Under the pieces are notes generated by a model. It worked only from the letters and a program-made list of their open reading frames with translations, did not search any database and was not told the DNA's origin. Made by a program: the position numbers and the translations under genes. Below, one piece after another: positions 43,709-52,709 of a stretch of DNA of 64,000 bases. The stretch covers positions 62,001 to 126,000 of the forward strand of contig JBDVOJ010000095.1 in NCBI GenBank assembly GCA_039969155.1. The letters are read 5' to 3'. Numbering within the stretch: position 1 is the stretch's first letter; each line of letters opens with the position of its first letter. The stretch is from GCA-002733465 sp039969155. GTDB taxonomy: Bacteria > Pseudomonadota > Gammaproteobacteria > Enterobacterales > Kangiellaceae.

Positions 43709-46087
43709 ATGAAAATTAGTGAAAAGTGGCTACGAACATGGGTCAACCCAAGCATCTCAACGGAAGAATTAATTTCCTTGCTGACAATGGCAGGGTTAGA
43801 AGTGGACGGAACTGAAGAGGTTGGTGCAGAGCTGGCCGGGATTCTAGTTGGAAAAATCGTTGAAGCTAAGCAACACCCTGAAGCCGATAAACTTCAGGTT
43901 TGTATGGTGGATGTAGGACAATCTGAAAACTTGCAAATCATATGTGGCGCACCTAACGCAAGAGAAGGTATTAAGGTTGCTGTCGCCGTTATTGGTTGTG
44001 TTCTTCCTGGCGATTTTAAGATCAAGAAAGCTAAGCTTAGAGGCGTTCACTCTTTCGGTATGCTTTGCTCAGGTAAAGAGTTAGAACTTTCCGATGATCA
44101 TGATGGCATCATAGAACTCGATTCTGAGGCACAAATTGGCCAGGAATTTATCGAGCATATGGGCTTTAAAGATACAGCAATCGATATTGATTTGACACCA
44201 AACAGAGGTGACTGTTTAGGTATTAAAGGGATTGCGACTGAGGTAGGCGTACTAACTCAGACTGCTGTGAATCCTATTGAAATAGAAACAATTCCAGCCA
44301 CTATCGATGACACTATTAAAGTTAATCTGTTGGCTCCTGAAGCGAACCCTCGGTTTTGTGCGCGGGTTATTAAAGGGATTAATTTAAAAGCGGAAACTCC
44401 CGAGTGGATGAAATCAAGATTGCTGGGTTCCGACATTCGATCGATCGATCCAGTCGTTGATGTCACTAACTACGTTATGTTGGAACTTGGACATCCGATG
44501 CACGCTTTCGACCGAAACAACATTAAAGGCGATATCTCCGTCCGCTATGCTCACAAAGGTGAAGAGTTAGTGATGTTGGATGATAAAGCCTTGCAGTTAA
44601 GAGAAGATACCTTAGTCGTAGCTGATGATGAAAAAGCCCTTTCGCTAGCGGGAATTATGGGCGGCAAATTTTCCGGCATTAATGAAAACACCGTTGATAT
44701 TGTGCTTGAAGCGGCGCATTGGGATCCCATCAAAATTGCTGGAAAAGCGAGAAGCTATGGTATGCACACTGATGCATCTCACCGTTTTGAGCGAGGTGTG
44801 GATTACAATCTATGCGCTACTACCATTGAAAGAGCAACAGAACTTTTACTTGAAATCGTCGGTGGCAATGCCGGACCGTTAGTTGATGAAGTCGCTAGCG
44901 CTCATTTCCCGGCAGCTAGACAGGTTAAACTGAGAAGACAGCGAGTTACACGATTATTAGGAATAGAGCTTTCCGATAATCAAATCACCGATATACTCAC
45001 ACGATTGAATATGCAGCTAGAGCAGCAATCAGATGGTTGGTTGGTCAATATTCCTAGCAATCGTTTTGATATCTCTATTGAGGCTGATTTAATCGAAGAA
45101 TTGGTCAGAGTATTCGGCTATAACAATGTTCCCAGTCGCAAACCGGTGGGTGAGCTTGCGATGATTCGTAAGCCAGAAAATCGACTGGTGAAATCGCAAA
45201 TAGCTCGATTATTAGCTAGTCGTGGATATCAAGAAGCGATCACTTATTCTTTTATCGATAAAAAATCACAACAACTCATTGATCCAGAAATAGAGCCATT
45301 AGGACTTGTTAATCCGATTTCCTCTGATTTAGCCGTTATGCGTTCTTCAATTTGGCCAGGTTTGTTAAAAGCAATGGAGCATAACCTAAAAAGACAACAT
45401 CCTCGGGTGAAATTCTTTGAAATAGGGCTTAAATTTGTACCTTCTGATGAAGGATTAAAACAAACTCCGGTCATTGCGGGGGCCATCTGTGGAACCAGAA
45501 GAGCCGAAAACTGGGAAGCTGATGCTCAAATGCTTGATTTCTTTGATCTCAAAGGGGATTTAGAGGCTATTTTCAAGCTTTCGGCTTCCGAAGAAGCATT
45601 TACTTTTGTTGCGGCGCAGCGACATGGCCTTCATCCTGGCCAAACAGCTGAAATTAGTAGAAATGGTAATCCTTGTGGTTATATAGGAAAAATTCACCCA
45701 GAAACACAGAAAGCGTTTGATATAGAGCAGCCTGTTTATCTATTTGAGCTAGAGTTAAAACGGGTTACCCAGCGAAAAATACCAAAATTCAACAGCTTAT
45801 CTAAATTTCCATCCATTCGTCGAGATCTGGCAATTTTGGTCAAAGAAAACGTGACTTCGTCGCAAATTGTTGATTTAATTGGACAAACGGCTAAAAATTG
45901 GCTAAATAATGTAGTAATATTTGATATATACCGTGGCAAAGGGATCGAAGCTGGTCACAAGAGTGTAGCGATAGGTATTGTTCTTCAACGAAACGATAGA
46001 ACATTTAAAGATGCTGAAGTTGCCAAGATGTTGGACAGAATCATTGCTACTTTGACAGATAAGCTAGGAGCGGTATTGAGGGATTAA
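43709..46087 (+). CDS. pheT: Phenylalanyl-tRNA synthetase beta subunit
   Basis: 792 residues, normal. N-terminal tRNA-binding/B1 part (MKISEKWLRTWVNPSIS; GILVGKIVEAKQHPEADKL), the B3/B4 region with DLTPNRGDCLGIKGIA and VTNYVMLELGHPMHAFD, the B5 domain, and a C-terminal anticodon-binding domain (SLSKFPSIRRDLAILVKENV). Followed two bases later by ihfA, the standard arrangement. Confidence 0.96.
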   Translation: MKISEKWLRTWVNPSISTEELISLLTMAGLEVDGTEEVGAELAGILVGKIVEAKQHPEADKLQVCMVDVGQSENLQIICGAPNAREGIKVAVAVIGCVLPGDFKIKKAKLRGVHSFGMLCSGKELELSDDHDGIIELDSEAQIGQEFIEHMGFKDTAIDIDLTPNRGDCLGIKGIATEVGVLTQTAVNPIEIETIPATIDDTIKVNLLAPEANPRFCARVIKGINLKAETPEWMKSRLLGSDIRSIDPVVDVTNYVMLELGHPMHAFDRNNIKGDISVRYAHKGEELVMLDDKALQLREDTLVVADDEKALSLAGIMGGKFSGINENTVDIVLEAAHWDPIKIAGKARSYGMHTDASHRFERGVDYNLCATTIERATELLLEIVGGNAGPLVDEVASAHFPAARQVKLRRQRVTRLLGIELSDNQITDILTRLNMQLEQQSDGWLVNIPSNRFDISIEADLIEELVRVFGYNNVPSRKPVGELAMIRKPENRLVKSQIARLLASRGYQEAITYSFIDKKSQQLIDPEIEPLGLVNPISSDLAVMRSSIWPGLLKAMEHNLKRQHPRVKFFEIGLKFVPSDEGLKQTPVIAGAICGTRRAENWEADAQMLDFFDLKGDLEAIFKLSASEEAFTFVAAQRHGLHPGQTAEISRNGNPCGYIGKIHPETQKAFDIEQPVYLFELELKRVTQRKIPKFNSLSKFPSIRRDLAILVKENVTSSQIVDLIGQTAKNWLNNVVIFDIYRGKGIEAGHKSVAIGIVLQRNDRTFKDAEVAKMLDRIIATLTDKLGAVLRD

Positions 46088-46089
46088 AA

Positions 46090-46386
46090 ATGGCATTAAC
46101 GAAAGCAGAAATGGCTGAAAGGCTTTTTGATGACCTAGGGCTTAACAAGCGTGAAGCCAAAGAAATGGTCGAAGGATTCTATGAAGAGATTCGAAATTCT
46201 CTAGCATCGAATCAACAAGTAAAGTTGTCTGGTTTTGGCAATTTTGATTTGAGAGATAAAAAACAACGTCCCGGACGTAACCCTAAAACGGGAGAAGAGA
46301 TACCAATTAGTGCTCGACGAGTGGTAACTTTTAGACCGGGTCAAAAATTAAAAGCTAGAGTGGAAGCATATGCTGGAAGCGAGTAA
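46090..46386 (+). CDS. ihfA: Integration host factor alpha subunit
   Basis: 98-residue DNA-bending protein of the HU family. ALTKAEMAERLFDDLGLNKREAKEMV and SGFGNFDLRDKKQRPGRNPKTGEEI (with the intercalating-Pro region RPGRNPKTGE) are diagnostic. It starts two bases after pheT and overlaps the merR-like gene by 17 bases, as in enteric genomes. Confidence 0.95.
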   Translation: MALTKAEMAERLFDDLGLNKREAKEMVEGFYEEIRNSLASNQQVKLSGFGNFDLRDKKQRPGRNPKTGEEIPISARRVVTFRPGQKLKARVEAYAGSE

Positions 46387-46714
46387 TAATAACGAATTAA
46401 TGCCGATACCAGACAAGCGTTACTTTACCATTGGTGAAGTAAGTGAGTTATGTTTGGTTAAGCCGCACGTTTTGCGATACTGGGAGCAAGAGTTCCCACA
46501 ATTGAGTCCGGTTAAGCGAAGAGGAAATCGACGCTATTACCAACGTGATGATGTTATGGTGATTCGTGAAATTCGTGAGTTGTTGTACGATCAAGGCTTC
46601 ACAATTGGTGGTGCAAGGCAACAGCTAGAAGCGGAGGAGGCTAAGCCCGATCCTCAAGCAATTAATGCTGTCATCAAAGAGTTGGAGAGTGTTTTAAAGA
46701 TACTAGCCCATTGA
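46370..46714 (+). CDS. MerR-family transcriptional regulator
   Basis: 114 residues. The helix-turn-helix YFTIGEVSELCLVKPHVLRYWEQEFPQLSP lies at about 18-47, followed by RRGNRRYYQRDDVMVIREIRELLY (wing and second helix). A short C-terminal helix follows without an obvious metal- or ligand-binding domain or conserved cysteines. Downstream of ihfA in many gammaproteobacteria. Target genes are unknown. Confidence 0.88.
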   Translation: MLEASNNNELMPIPDKRYFTIGEVSELCLVKPHVLRYWEQEFPQLSPVKRRGNRRYYQRDDVMVIREIRELLYDQGFTIGGARQQLEAEEAKPDPQAINAVIKELESVLKILAH

Positions 46715-46761
46715 TTTAAAAAATGATTTGCGAATAATGTAAGTGAAGCAATACTAAATAG

Positions 46762-46791
46762 AATCCTCAACTGAATAGTTGGGGATTTTTT
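46762..46791 (+). terminator. Rho-independent terminator after the MerR gene
   Basis: 11-bp stem AATCCTCAACT/AGTTGGGGATT (46762-46772 with 46777-46787, one G-U pair), GAAT loop, T run to 46791. Confidence 0.92.
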
Positions 46792-46935
46792 GTTTTAATT
46801 CACTGAAAATATTAATTGAATAATTACTCGTCTGACGAGCTTGCAATGTGCTAATTTTCAGGTAGTATTCCGCCTCGGTATAGAGCATTTAGACGTCAAT
46901 CTATTTCTATTGGTGTTTGACGCTTAAAACCATGT

Positions 46936-47012
46936 CGGAATGTGGCGCAGCCTGGTAGCGCACTTGTTCGGGGTACAAGTGGTCGGAGGTTCAAATCCTC
47001 TCATTCCGACCA
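46936..47012 (+). tRNA. tRNA-Pro, anticodon read as GGG, unusual C33
   Basis: 77-base cloverleaf: acceptor CGGAATG/CATTCCG with encoded ACCA end, D-stem GCGC/GCGC, anticodon stem CTTGT/ACAAG, T-arm GGAGG-TTCAAAT-CCTCT. Body matches gammaproteobacterial tRNA-Pro. The anticodon loop is TCGGGGT; standard numbering puts GGG at 34-36 and C at 33 instead of the near-universal U. A shifted reading would give CGG. Confidence 0.9.
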
Positions 47013-47275
47013 AAATTTTCTCCTAGTAAAACTTCTATTTAAGTCCTGCATAATAAATCCCTGAATAATATCAAAATCGACTATTATAACAGTCTAATAA
47101 TGTGACTGTTTAGCCATTATTTCCAATGAAAATCTAACTGCGTTATAGCAAGCGATTAATTGATTGGTGGCAAAGTATCTGTTAGTTATATGGATAAATA
47201 TGACATGCAGCGGTCATAAATAGTTGTTAGAATACCGGCGTTGATGATACATAACCCCTTGATGGAGAAACCTAA

Positions 47276-48151
47276 ATGAGAGAGTTACTGGTAATTGCAG
47301 ATCAGAATGCTGATAGCAATCCCGCTTTTTTGCATGCATTGGAAGTTGCTAAAAATACCGGTGCGAAAATCGAATTTGTGGGCTTTGTGCATGCCGCAGG
47401 TGTCGATAGTTCAGAAATTCTAACCCAAAGCGAAAAGAGAAAAGTTCATCACGAATTTATCGATAGAAAACAAGCCCAAATTGATTCGTTTTTAAGTAAT
47501 TTAGATTTAACAGGCGTGAGAGTTAATGTTGATGTTGTTTGGGAGCGTTCTTTTGAGCGGTGGGTAACAGACCGATGCAATCAAAAGTCATTCGATATGA
47601 TTTTTAAGACAGGACATCGAACCGAATCGACAACTCACGCGCCCTCTGACTGGCAATTAATGCGTCACTGTCCTGACCCTGTCATGATAGTTGGAGATAA
47701 AGAATGGAAAAACGGTGGCAAAGTTTTAGCTGCGTTAGACTTGGGCTCAAGTAGTGAAGAGGCGCTTAAACTCAATGAAGAAATTCTGAAATATTCATTT
47801 CAGCTTGCGAAAGCAACGAATAGCGAAGTACATGCTTGTTATTCGATTTCAATGCCTTCAGCTCTAGCAGAATTAGACTTTTTTGATACTGTTGGATATG
47901 AAAAGAAGATGAAGGAATCAATAGACCCAATTATTTCTCGACTGATTGAGAAGGGCGGCTTAAACCAAGAAACTTTACATTTGGTTTCGGGTAAACCTGC
48001 AAAGGAAATCAGACGCATCGTTAAGAAAATTGATGCCGATGTTGTGGTAATGGGTAATAAGACCAGAGTGAGTTTAAGAGGACGTTTGTTAGGAAACACT
48101 GCAAGAAATGTCTTAAGAAAAATTAAAGCGGATGTGTTAATCGTTAAGTAG
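47276..48151 (+). CDS. Tandem universal stress protein (UspE-like)
   Basis: 291 residues with two USP repeats: residues 1-135 (LLVIADQNADSNPAFLHALEVAKNTGA...) and 145-291 (KVLAALDLGSSSEEALKLNEEIL...). The C-terminal half has VVMGNKTRVSLRGRLLGNTARNVL, the nucleotide-binding loop of the UspE group, where the usual glycine spacing is partly altered. The region upstream (47013-47275) shows no clear operator. Followed by a terminator. UspE is the likely relative; ligand unknown. Confidence 0.85.
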   Translation: MRELLVIADQNADSNPAFLHALEVAKNTGAKIEFVGFVHAAGVDSSEILTQSEKRKVHHEFIDRKQAQIDSFLSNLDLTGVRVNVDVVWERSFERWVTDRCNQKSFDMIFKTGHRTESTTHAPSDWQLMRHCPDPVMIVGDKEWKNGGKVLAALDLGSSSEEALKLNEEILKYSFQLAKATNSEVHACYSISMPSALAELDFFDTVGYEKKMKESIDPIISRLIEKGGLNQETLHLVSGKPAKEIRRIVKKIDADVVVMGNKTRVSLRGRLLGNTARNVLRKIKADVLIVK

Positions 48152-48181
48152 TCAAGTGTGCGCTAATGACCAGACAACAAT

Positions 48182-48206
48182 AAGCGTCCAACTGGGCGCT
48201 TTTTTT
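48182..48206 (+). terminator. Rho-independent terminator after the Usp gene
   Basis: 8-bp stem AAGCGTCC/GGGCGCTT (one G-U pair) with AACT loop and a T run to 48206. Confidence 0.9.
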
Positions 48207-48231
48207 GTTTTAGACTTTCAGAAATTTTGAA

Positions 48232-48924
48232 ATGAATAGTGAGAAATTTATGAATCCAAAGAGAGAAAATGAAGACATATCTGAACAAGAATTAATTGGA
48301 CTAGTCGTTCATGCCTACAACAATCATTTAGCTGCTATTACAGGGTTCAATGAAATAGCGTTGTTGCATAGCAATCAAGAGAAAACTGAAGAGCTACTAG
48401 AGTTATCATTAAAGTCAGCTAAACAAGCTAGTTATCTCGGGCAGTCATTACTAGCAAGTGTAAGCAGACTTCAATTGGAACTAGAGGCTATTTCAATTGC
48501 GGAGATAGTCAGCAAGCTGATTAAACTTTACCCATCAGTTCATTTCGATGTCTCTTGTAAAGATAGTGATGAAATTATTTCTCAAACCGAGTGGTTAATG
48601 GATTGCATTACTGAAATGGTTGAGTTTTTAAACCGACTGGCAATTGTACAAGAGCGAAAATCGGAAATTAAAATAGCTCTGAAACTGAATTCAACTAAAC
48701 AACAAATGGAAATGTTGGTAGGTTCCGATGTTTCGTCACTAGAAATTTTGCACCAAACAAACCTTTTCAATCTCTATTACTCTAGCAAAAAGATGTTTGG
48801 TACCGCAGGTGTTGGTTTAGCCAAAGTAAAGGGTTTTTTTAATCAGACTAAAGCGAGTGTAGAGTGGAGCGATGGGGAAGGGTTTGTGGTTGTTTTGCCA
48901 ACAAAACGCGTCCCCTTTAGATAA
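48232..48924 (+). CDS. Histidine-kinase-like protein without sensor domain
   Basis: 230 residues, soluble. An H-box-like segment VVHAYNNHLAAITGFNEIA lies at residues 25-43 with His27, and the C-terminus has MFGTAGVGLAKVKGFF, resembling the G2/G3 ATP-lid region of histidine kinases, followed by a strand pair. No typical N-box (N-x3-N) is visible, so ATP binding and kinase activity are doubtful. It has no transmembrane or receiver domain. It may be a phosphotransferase or degenerate kinase. A second ATG at 48250 has a GTGAG upstream. Confidence 0.6.
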   Translation: MNSEKFMNPKRENEDISEQELIGLVVHAYNNHLAAITGFNEIALLHSNQEKTEELLELSLKSAKQASYLGQSLLASVSRLQLELEAISIAEIVSKLIKLYPSVHFDVSCKDSDEIISQTEWLMDCITEMVEFLNRLAIVQERKSEIKIALKLNSTKQQMEMLVGSDVSSLEILHQTNLFNLYYSSKKMFGTAGVGLAKVKGFFNQTKASVEWSDGEGFVVVLPTKRVPFR

Positions 48925-49007
48925 GAAAAAGTCTAAAACCAAAAACAAATTAACTCTTTAAAATTATGCATTCAAATTAGTTCTTCTAAAAAACTAAAGA
49001 CTCACAT

Positions 49008-50369
49008 CTAACACTCCACAATATTTACCGCCAAACCTCCTCGCGATGTTTCTTTGTATTTTGTCTTCATATCTCGCCCAGTATCGCGCATGGTTTTTAT
49101 TACTTTATCGAGAGAAACTTTGTGGTCCCCTTCGCCTTGTAATGCAAGTCGTGAAGCATTGATTGCCTTGACAGCTCCCATCGCGTTTCTTTCAATACAC
49201 GGAACTTGAACTAGGCCACCTACAGGATCACAAGTGAGTCCCAAATTATGTTCCATGCCAATTTCTGCTGCGCATTCTACTTGTGATGGCGTTCCTCCAA
49301 GGGCTTCTGTTAGTCCTGCTGCAGCCATAGAGCAAGCGACACCGACTTCTCCTTGGCAGCCGACTTCTGCACCAGAAATAGAAGCATTTAATTTATAGAG
49401 AATTCCAATGGCTGCTGAAGATAATAAAAATCGGTGTATGGAGTCATTGTCTTTGGGCGCATAGTAATTGACATAATATTGTAAATCAACCGGTATTATT
49501 CCTGCCGCTCCATTGGTTGGTGCGGTAACAACTCGTCCACCTGCGGCATTTTCTTCATTAACCGCGAGAGCATACAAATTGACCCAGTCCATAGCGCTCA
49601 AAGGGTCGTTGTTTTCGTGTCTTGATTTTAGTTTGCGATATAAAGCAGGAGCTCTTCGTCTTAGTTTCAGTCCACCTTTAAGTACTCCCTCTGTTCTAAT
49701 TCCTTTGTTTATGCATGCTGACATGGTTGACCAAATATCATCTAAACCGTTGACAACTTCTTGTTCGCTACGCCAAGTCTTTTCGTTTTCAAGCATCATG
49801 CTGCTAATGCACTTTCCTGAGCTGCGAGCCATTTCGAGTAGCTGTTCTCCGGTTTGAAAATCAAAAGGAAGTTCTAAATGCATCTCCGCAATTGGCTTTT
49901 GTTCAGTATTTTCACCGATAACAAAACCTCCACCAACAGAATAATATATGTTTTCTTTGATTAGATTTCCTTCTGCGTCAAAGGCTGAAAACTTCATTCC
50001 GTTAGCGTGGCCTGGTAAGGTCTTCTTTCTATGAAAAACTAAATCAGATTCAAGGAATTTAATTTTGTGTTTTTTGTTTAGATTGATAGTCTGGGAATTT
50101 CTTATTTCTTCTAGTCGACTGGGAATCGTGTCGGTATCTATCTGATCAGGTAACTCTCCCTCAAAACCTAACAATACAGCAACATCACTTCCATGACCTT
50201 TGCCAGTATGACCTAACGAGCCAAAAAGTTCGGCCTTTACTCGGTGAGGCACGAGCTTTTTGCGAGCGAGTTTTTTAACAAACATTCGAGCAGCTCTCAT
50301 CGGGCCAACAGTGTGAGAGCTCGATGGACCTATTCCAACGGTAAACAAGTCAAATACAGATACGGCCAA
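49008..50369 (-). CDS. sdaA: L-serine ammonia-lyase, iron-sulfur type
   Basis: Deaminates L-serine to pyruvate using a 4Fe-4S cluster. Single-chain form, 453 residues: SVFDLFTVGIGPSSSHTVGPMRAA is the N-terminal beta domain motif; the C-terminal alpha domain has GCQGEVGVACSMAAAGLTE and GLVQVPCIERNAMGAVKAI, which supply cluster cysteines. LGHTGKGHGSD also fits. Convergent with the kinase-like gene, 29 bases upstream of it lies the NUDIX gene in the same direction. Confidence 0.95.
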   Translation of the reverse strand: MAVSVFDLFTVGIGPSSSHTVGPMRAARMFVKKLARKKLVPHRVKAELFGSLGHTGKGHGSDVAVLLGFEGELPDQIDTDTIPSRLEEIRNSQTINLNKKHKIKFLESDLVFHRKKTLPGHANGMKFSAFDAEGNLIKENIYYSVGGGFVIGENTEQKPIAEMHLELPFDFQTGEQLLEMARSSGKCISSMMLENEKTWRSEQEVVNGLDDIWSTMSACINKGIRTEGVLKGGLKLRRRAPALYRKLKSRHENNDPLSAMDWVNLYALAVNEENAAGGRVVTAPTNGAAGIIPVDLQYYVNYYAPKDNDSIHRFLLSSAAIGILYKLNASISGAEVGCQGEVGVACSMAAAGLTEALGGTPSQVECAAEIGMEHNLGLTCDPVGGLVQVPCIERNAMGAVKAINASRLALQGEGDHKVSLDKVIKTMRDTGRDMKTKYKETSRGGLAVNIVEC

Positions 50370-50398
50370 ATTCTTCTCCTAGTTTCTTTTTATTCTGA

Positions 50399-51040
50399 TT
50401 AATCATCAGTCGGTTTAGTCAACATTTCAGATAGTCTAACTATCATCTGGGCGGTAGCGCCCCAAATCCTATATTGATTGTACTCTATTTGGTAATAACT
50501 AAAGGTTTGTCCATTGATGCTTCGTGGTATAAGTTGATGGTTGTTTCTATCAAGAATAAACTCTAAGGGGACTGAAAAAGCTTCAGCTACCTCGTTTTCA
50601 TCGATTGAAAGCTGATAGTTTTGTTCTACTATAGCGACATAAGGGGTAACATAATATTGACTAACCGTTGCTTGAGTTGGAAGTTTACCGATTAATTCTA
50701 TGTGGTCATAGGCAATTCCAATTTCTTCATTAGTTTCTCTTATAGCCGTGTGATGTAAACTTTGATCTGAGGTTTCATAGCGACCGCCCGGAAAGCTAAT
50801 TTCACCTGGGTGATGTTTTAAGTGATCCGCTCTCCTAGTCAAGATCACCTGCCAGCCGTTTTGAGTATCCTGTTTAACCAAGGGTATCAAGACTCCTGCT
50901 CGCAGAAACTCTTCTCGCATTGATTGTTGGTTAGAGCGTAAAAACAACTCTAGTCGCGCTTTATCTTTTTGAATACGGTGATGATCCGATTCGATAAAGT
51001 CAATAGGTAACAACCTGTCGGCGATGAAATGTTTATTCAT
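50399..51040 (-). CDS. NUDIX hydrolase, CoA pyrophosphatase type (NudL/YeaB)
   Basis: 213 residues. The NUDIX box is ISFPGGRYETSDQSLHHTA followed by IRETNEEIGI (catalytic REtnEEig core), and LIPLVKQDTQNGWQVILTRRADHLKHHPGE is the family-specific N-terminal part of CoA pyrophosphatases. Expected to split CoA and dephospho-CoA derivatives. Nine bases from pabB and 29 from sdaA, one likely transcript. Confidence 0.85.
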   Translation of the reverse strand: MNKHFIADRLLPIDFIESDHHRIQKDKARLELFLRSNQQSMREEFLRAGVLIPLVKQDTQNGWQVILTRRADHLKHHPGEISFPGGRYETSDQSLHHTAIRETNEEIGIAYDHIELIGKLPTQATVSQYYVTPYVAIVEQNYQLSIDENEVAEAFSVPLEFILDRNNHQLIPRSINGQTFSYYQIEYNQYRIWGATAQMIVRLSEMLTKPTDD

Positions 51041-51049
51041 AAGGTTCGC

Positions 51050-52528
51050 CTAAACTACCTTTGGTTCGCGAGCAGGGTCATCAATGACTGGCGGTTGCTC
51101 ATTAAGTACTGGAAGAATTTTGTTCAATTTATCGTAAGTCTCTTGATACTCAGATTCTAGATTTGAGTCACTTACCAATCCACCACCAGCCCAACAATAG
51201 AGTTTATTGTTTTTAGCGACTAATGTCCTTATGCAGATATTACTATCCATCTTACCCCTAAAGTCGATGTAAGCAATAATTCCGCAATAAATACCCCTCT
51301 TAACAGGCTCTAACTCGTCGATAATTTGCATCGCTCTAATTTTAGGAGCACCAGTAATTGAGCCACCGGGCAGGGTGGTTTGCAATAAGTCAAAAACATC
51401 AAATTGCGGGGCAAGTCTTGATTCAATTGTCGATATCAAATGATGGACTGACTCAAATCGGTAATGGCCGAATAGCTCGGTTACTTCAACACTGCTGGTC
51501 GCTGCTGTGCGGCTTAGGTCATTACGAAGTAAATCAACAATCATTAAATTTTCCGCACGATCTTTGATGCTCTTTACAAGATTTTCAGCTTGTTGTCGGT
51601 CTTCTAGTGGGTCGAATTTACGAGGCAATGTGCCTTTAATTGGTTGGGTTATGACCTGTTTGTTATTTACCGCAATAAACCTCTCAGGGGACAAGCTGAG
51701 TATTTGGAAATCTTCAAATCGCATAAAGCTACTAAATGGGGAGTTATTTGCTAGGGCAAGTTTCTTGTAAATTGAAAATATCTCACCTTCATAGGACGTT
51801 TGAAATCTTTGAGCGTAATTTATTTGATAGCAATCCCCAGAGTCGATATAGGCCTTAATTTTTTCAAATGATGAAGCGTACTGTTGGAATGATTGATCGG
51901 CACTAAACTCTTTGATGTCACTCTTGGAATGAAGTTTTCTTGATTGATTGATGGATGATTTAATCGTTTCTACCCGTGCCAGCCAGTCCGTTTCTGCAAG
52001 TCCAAAGTTGTATATTGTGGTGGTTTTATATTGGTGATCGGTGATTAATGCCCATTGATACAGCCCCATCTTGATGCCTGGTATTTGCAAATCGTCAATA
52101 GCGTTTTGCTGGCCACAAGTACTGATAGCATTGCTACTGAGATACTCTTTACCAAAATCATAACTAATATATCCTAGCAGCCCACCTCTAAACGGAATAT
52201 CACCCAAATCATCTTCTGAAATATCGTCGATTTGATGCCTTCGAAGCAATTCTCTTAGGTTTTCAAGCGGGCGGTTAGTCTCGACTAAAGTCGTGTTGTC
52301 GTTCTCGCTAATTTGTAGTGTGTTATTGGCAAACGAAATCTTTATGCAAGGCTGGTTAACTAGAATATCGAATCGTTTATACAGTTCCGAGTTGGTATTT
52401 CTCTCCGCAGGCATGACTTCACCGCTATCTAACAAGATCGACCAATTCTGGTTGAGCAATAACTCAAAACATTGGTATTTTTCTTGACTCGGAATATAGT
52501 CGATTAATTGGGGTTGAGTTTTGAACAT
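51050..52528 (-). CDS. pabB: Aminodeoxychorismate synthase component I
   Basis: Chorismate-utilising enzyme forming 4-amino-4-deoxychorismate for folate synthesis, using ammonia from PabA. 492 residues. The PIKGT motif carries the Lys typical of PabB rather than the Ala of TrpE; IVDLLRNDLSR, TTLPGGSITGAPKIRAMQIIDELE and GIYCGIIAY complete the active site. No fused glutaminase or lyase domain is present. Divergent from aroA with 181 bases between. Confidence 0.93.
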   Translation of the reverse strand: MFKTQPQLIDYIPSQEKYQCFELLLNQNWSILLDSGEVMPAERNTNSELYKRFDILVNQPCIKISFANNTLQISENDNTTLVETNRPLENLRELLRRHQIDDISEDDLGDIPFRGGLLGYISYDFGKEYLSSNAISTCGQQNAIDDLQIPGIKMGLYQWALITDHQYKTTTIYNFGLAETDWLARVETIKSSINQSRKLHSKSDIKEFSADQSFQQYASSFEKIKAYIDSGDCYQINYAQRFQTSYEGEIFSIYKKLALANNSPFSSFMRFEDFQILSLSPERFIAVNNKQVITQPIKGTLPRKFDPLEDRQQAENLVKSIKDRAENLMIVDLLRNDLSRTAATSSVEVTELFGHYRFESVHHLISTIESRLAPQFDVFDLLQTTLPGGSITGAPKIRAMQIIDELEPVKRGIYCGIIAYIDFRGKMDSNICIRTLVAKNNKLYCWAGGGLVSDSNLESEYQETYDKLNKILPVLNEQPPVIDDPAREPKVV

Positions 52529-52709
52529 TTGAACCAGTTACTAATGCTACCACCATGGATTAGTCAACATTTTAACCGATAGCAATGGATAAAAGGAAAT
52601 CAAACCGATTTCATTCATGGTGTTACAGCATAGCCCCAAAAGTTATTTTACATTGACCGCCGAAACGGGTTTAATCGCAGTATAAACCATATCAAACAGA
52701 CTCTTTACT

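Noticed and set aside
49513..49857. 114-residue plus-strand frame inside sdaA
   Set aside because: Shadow of the minus-strand sdaA gene, no independent support.
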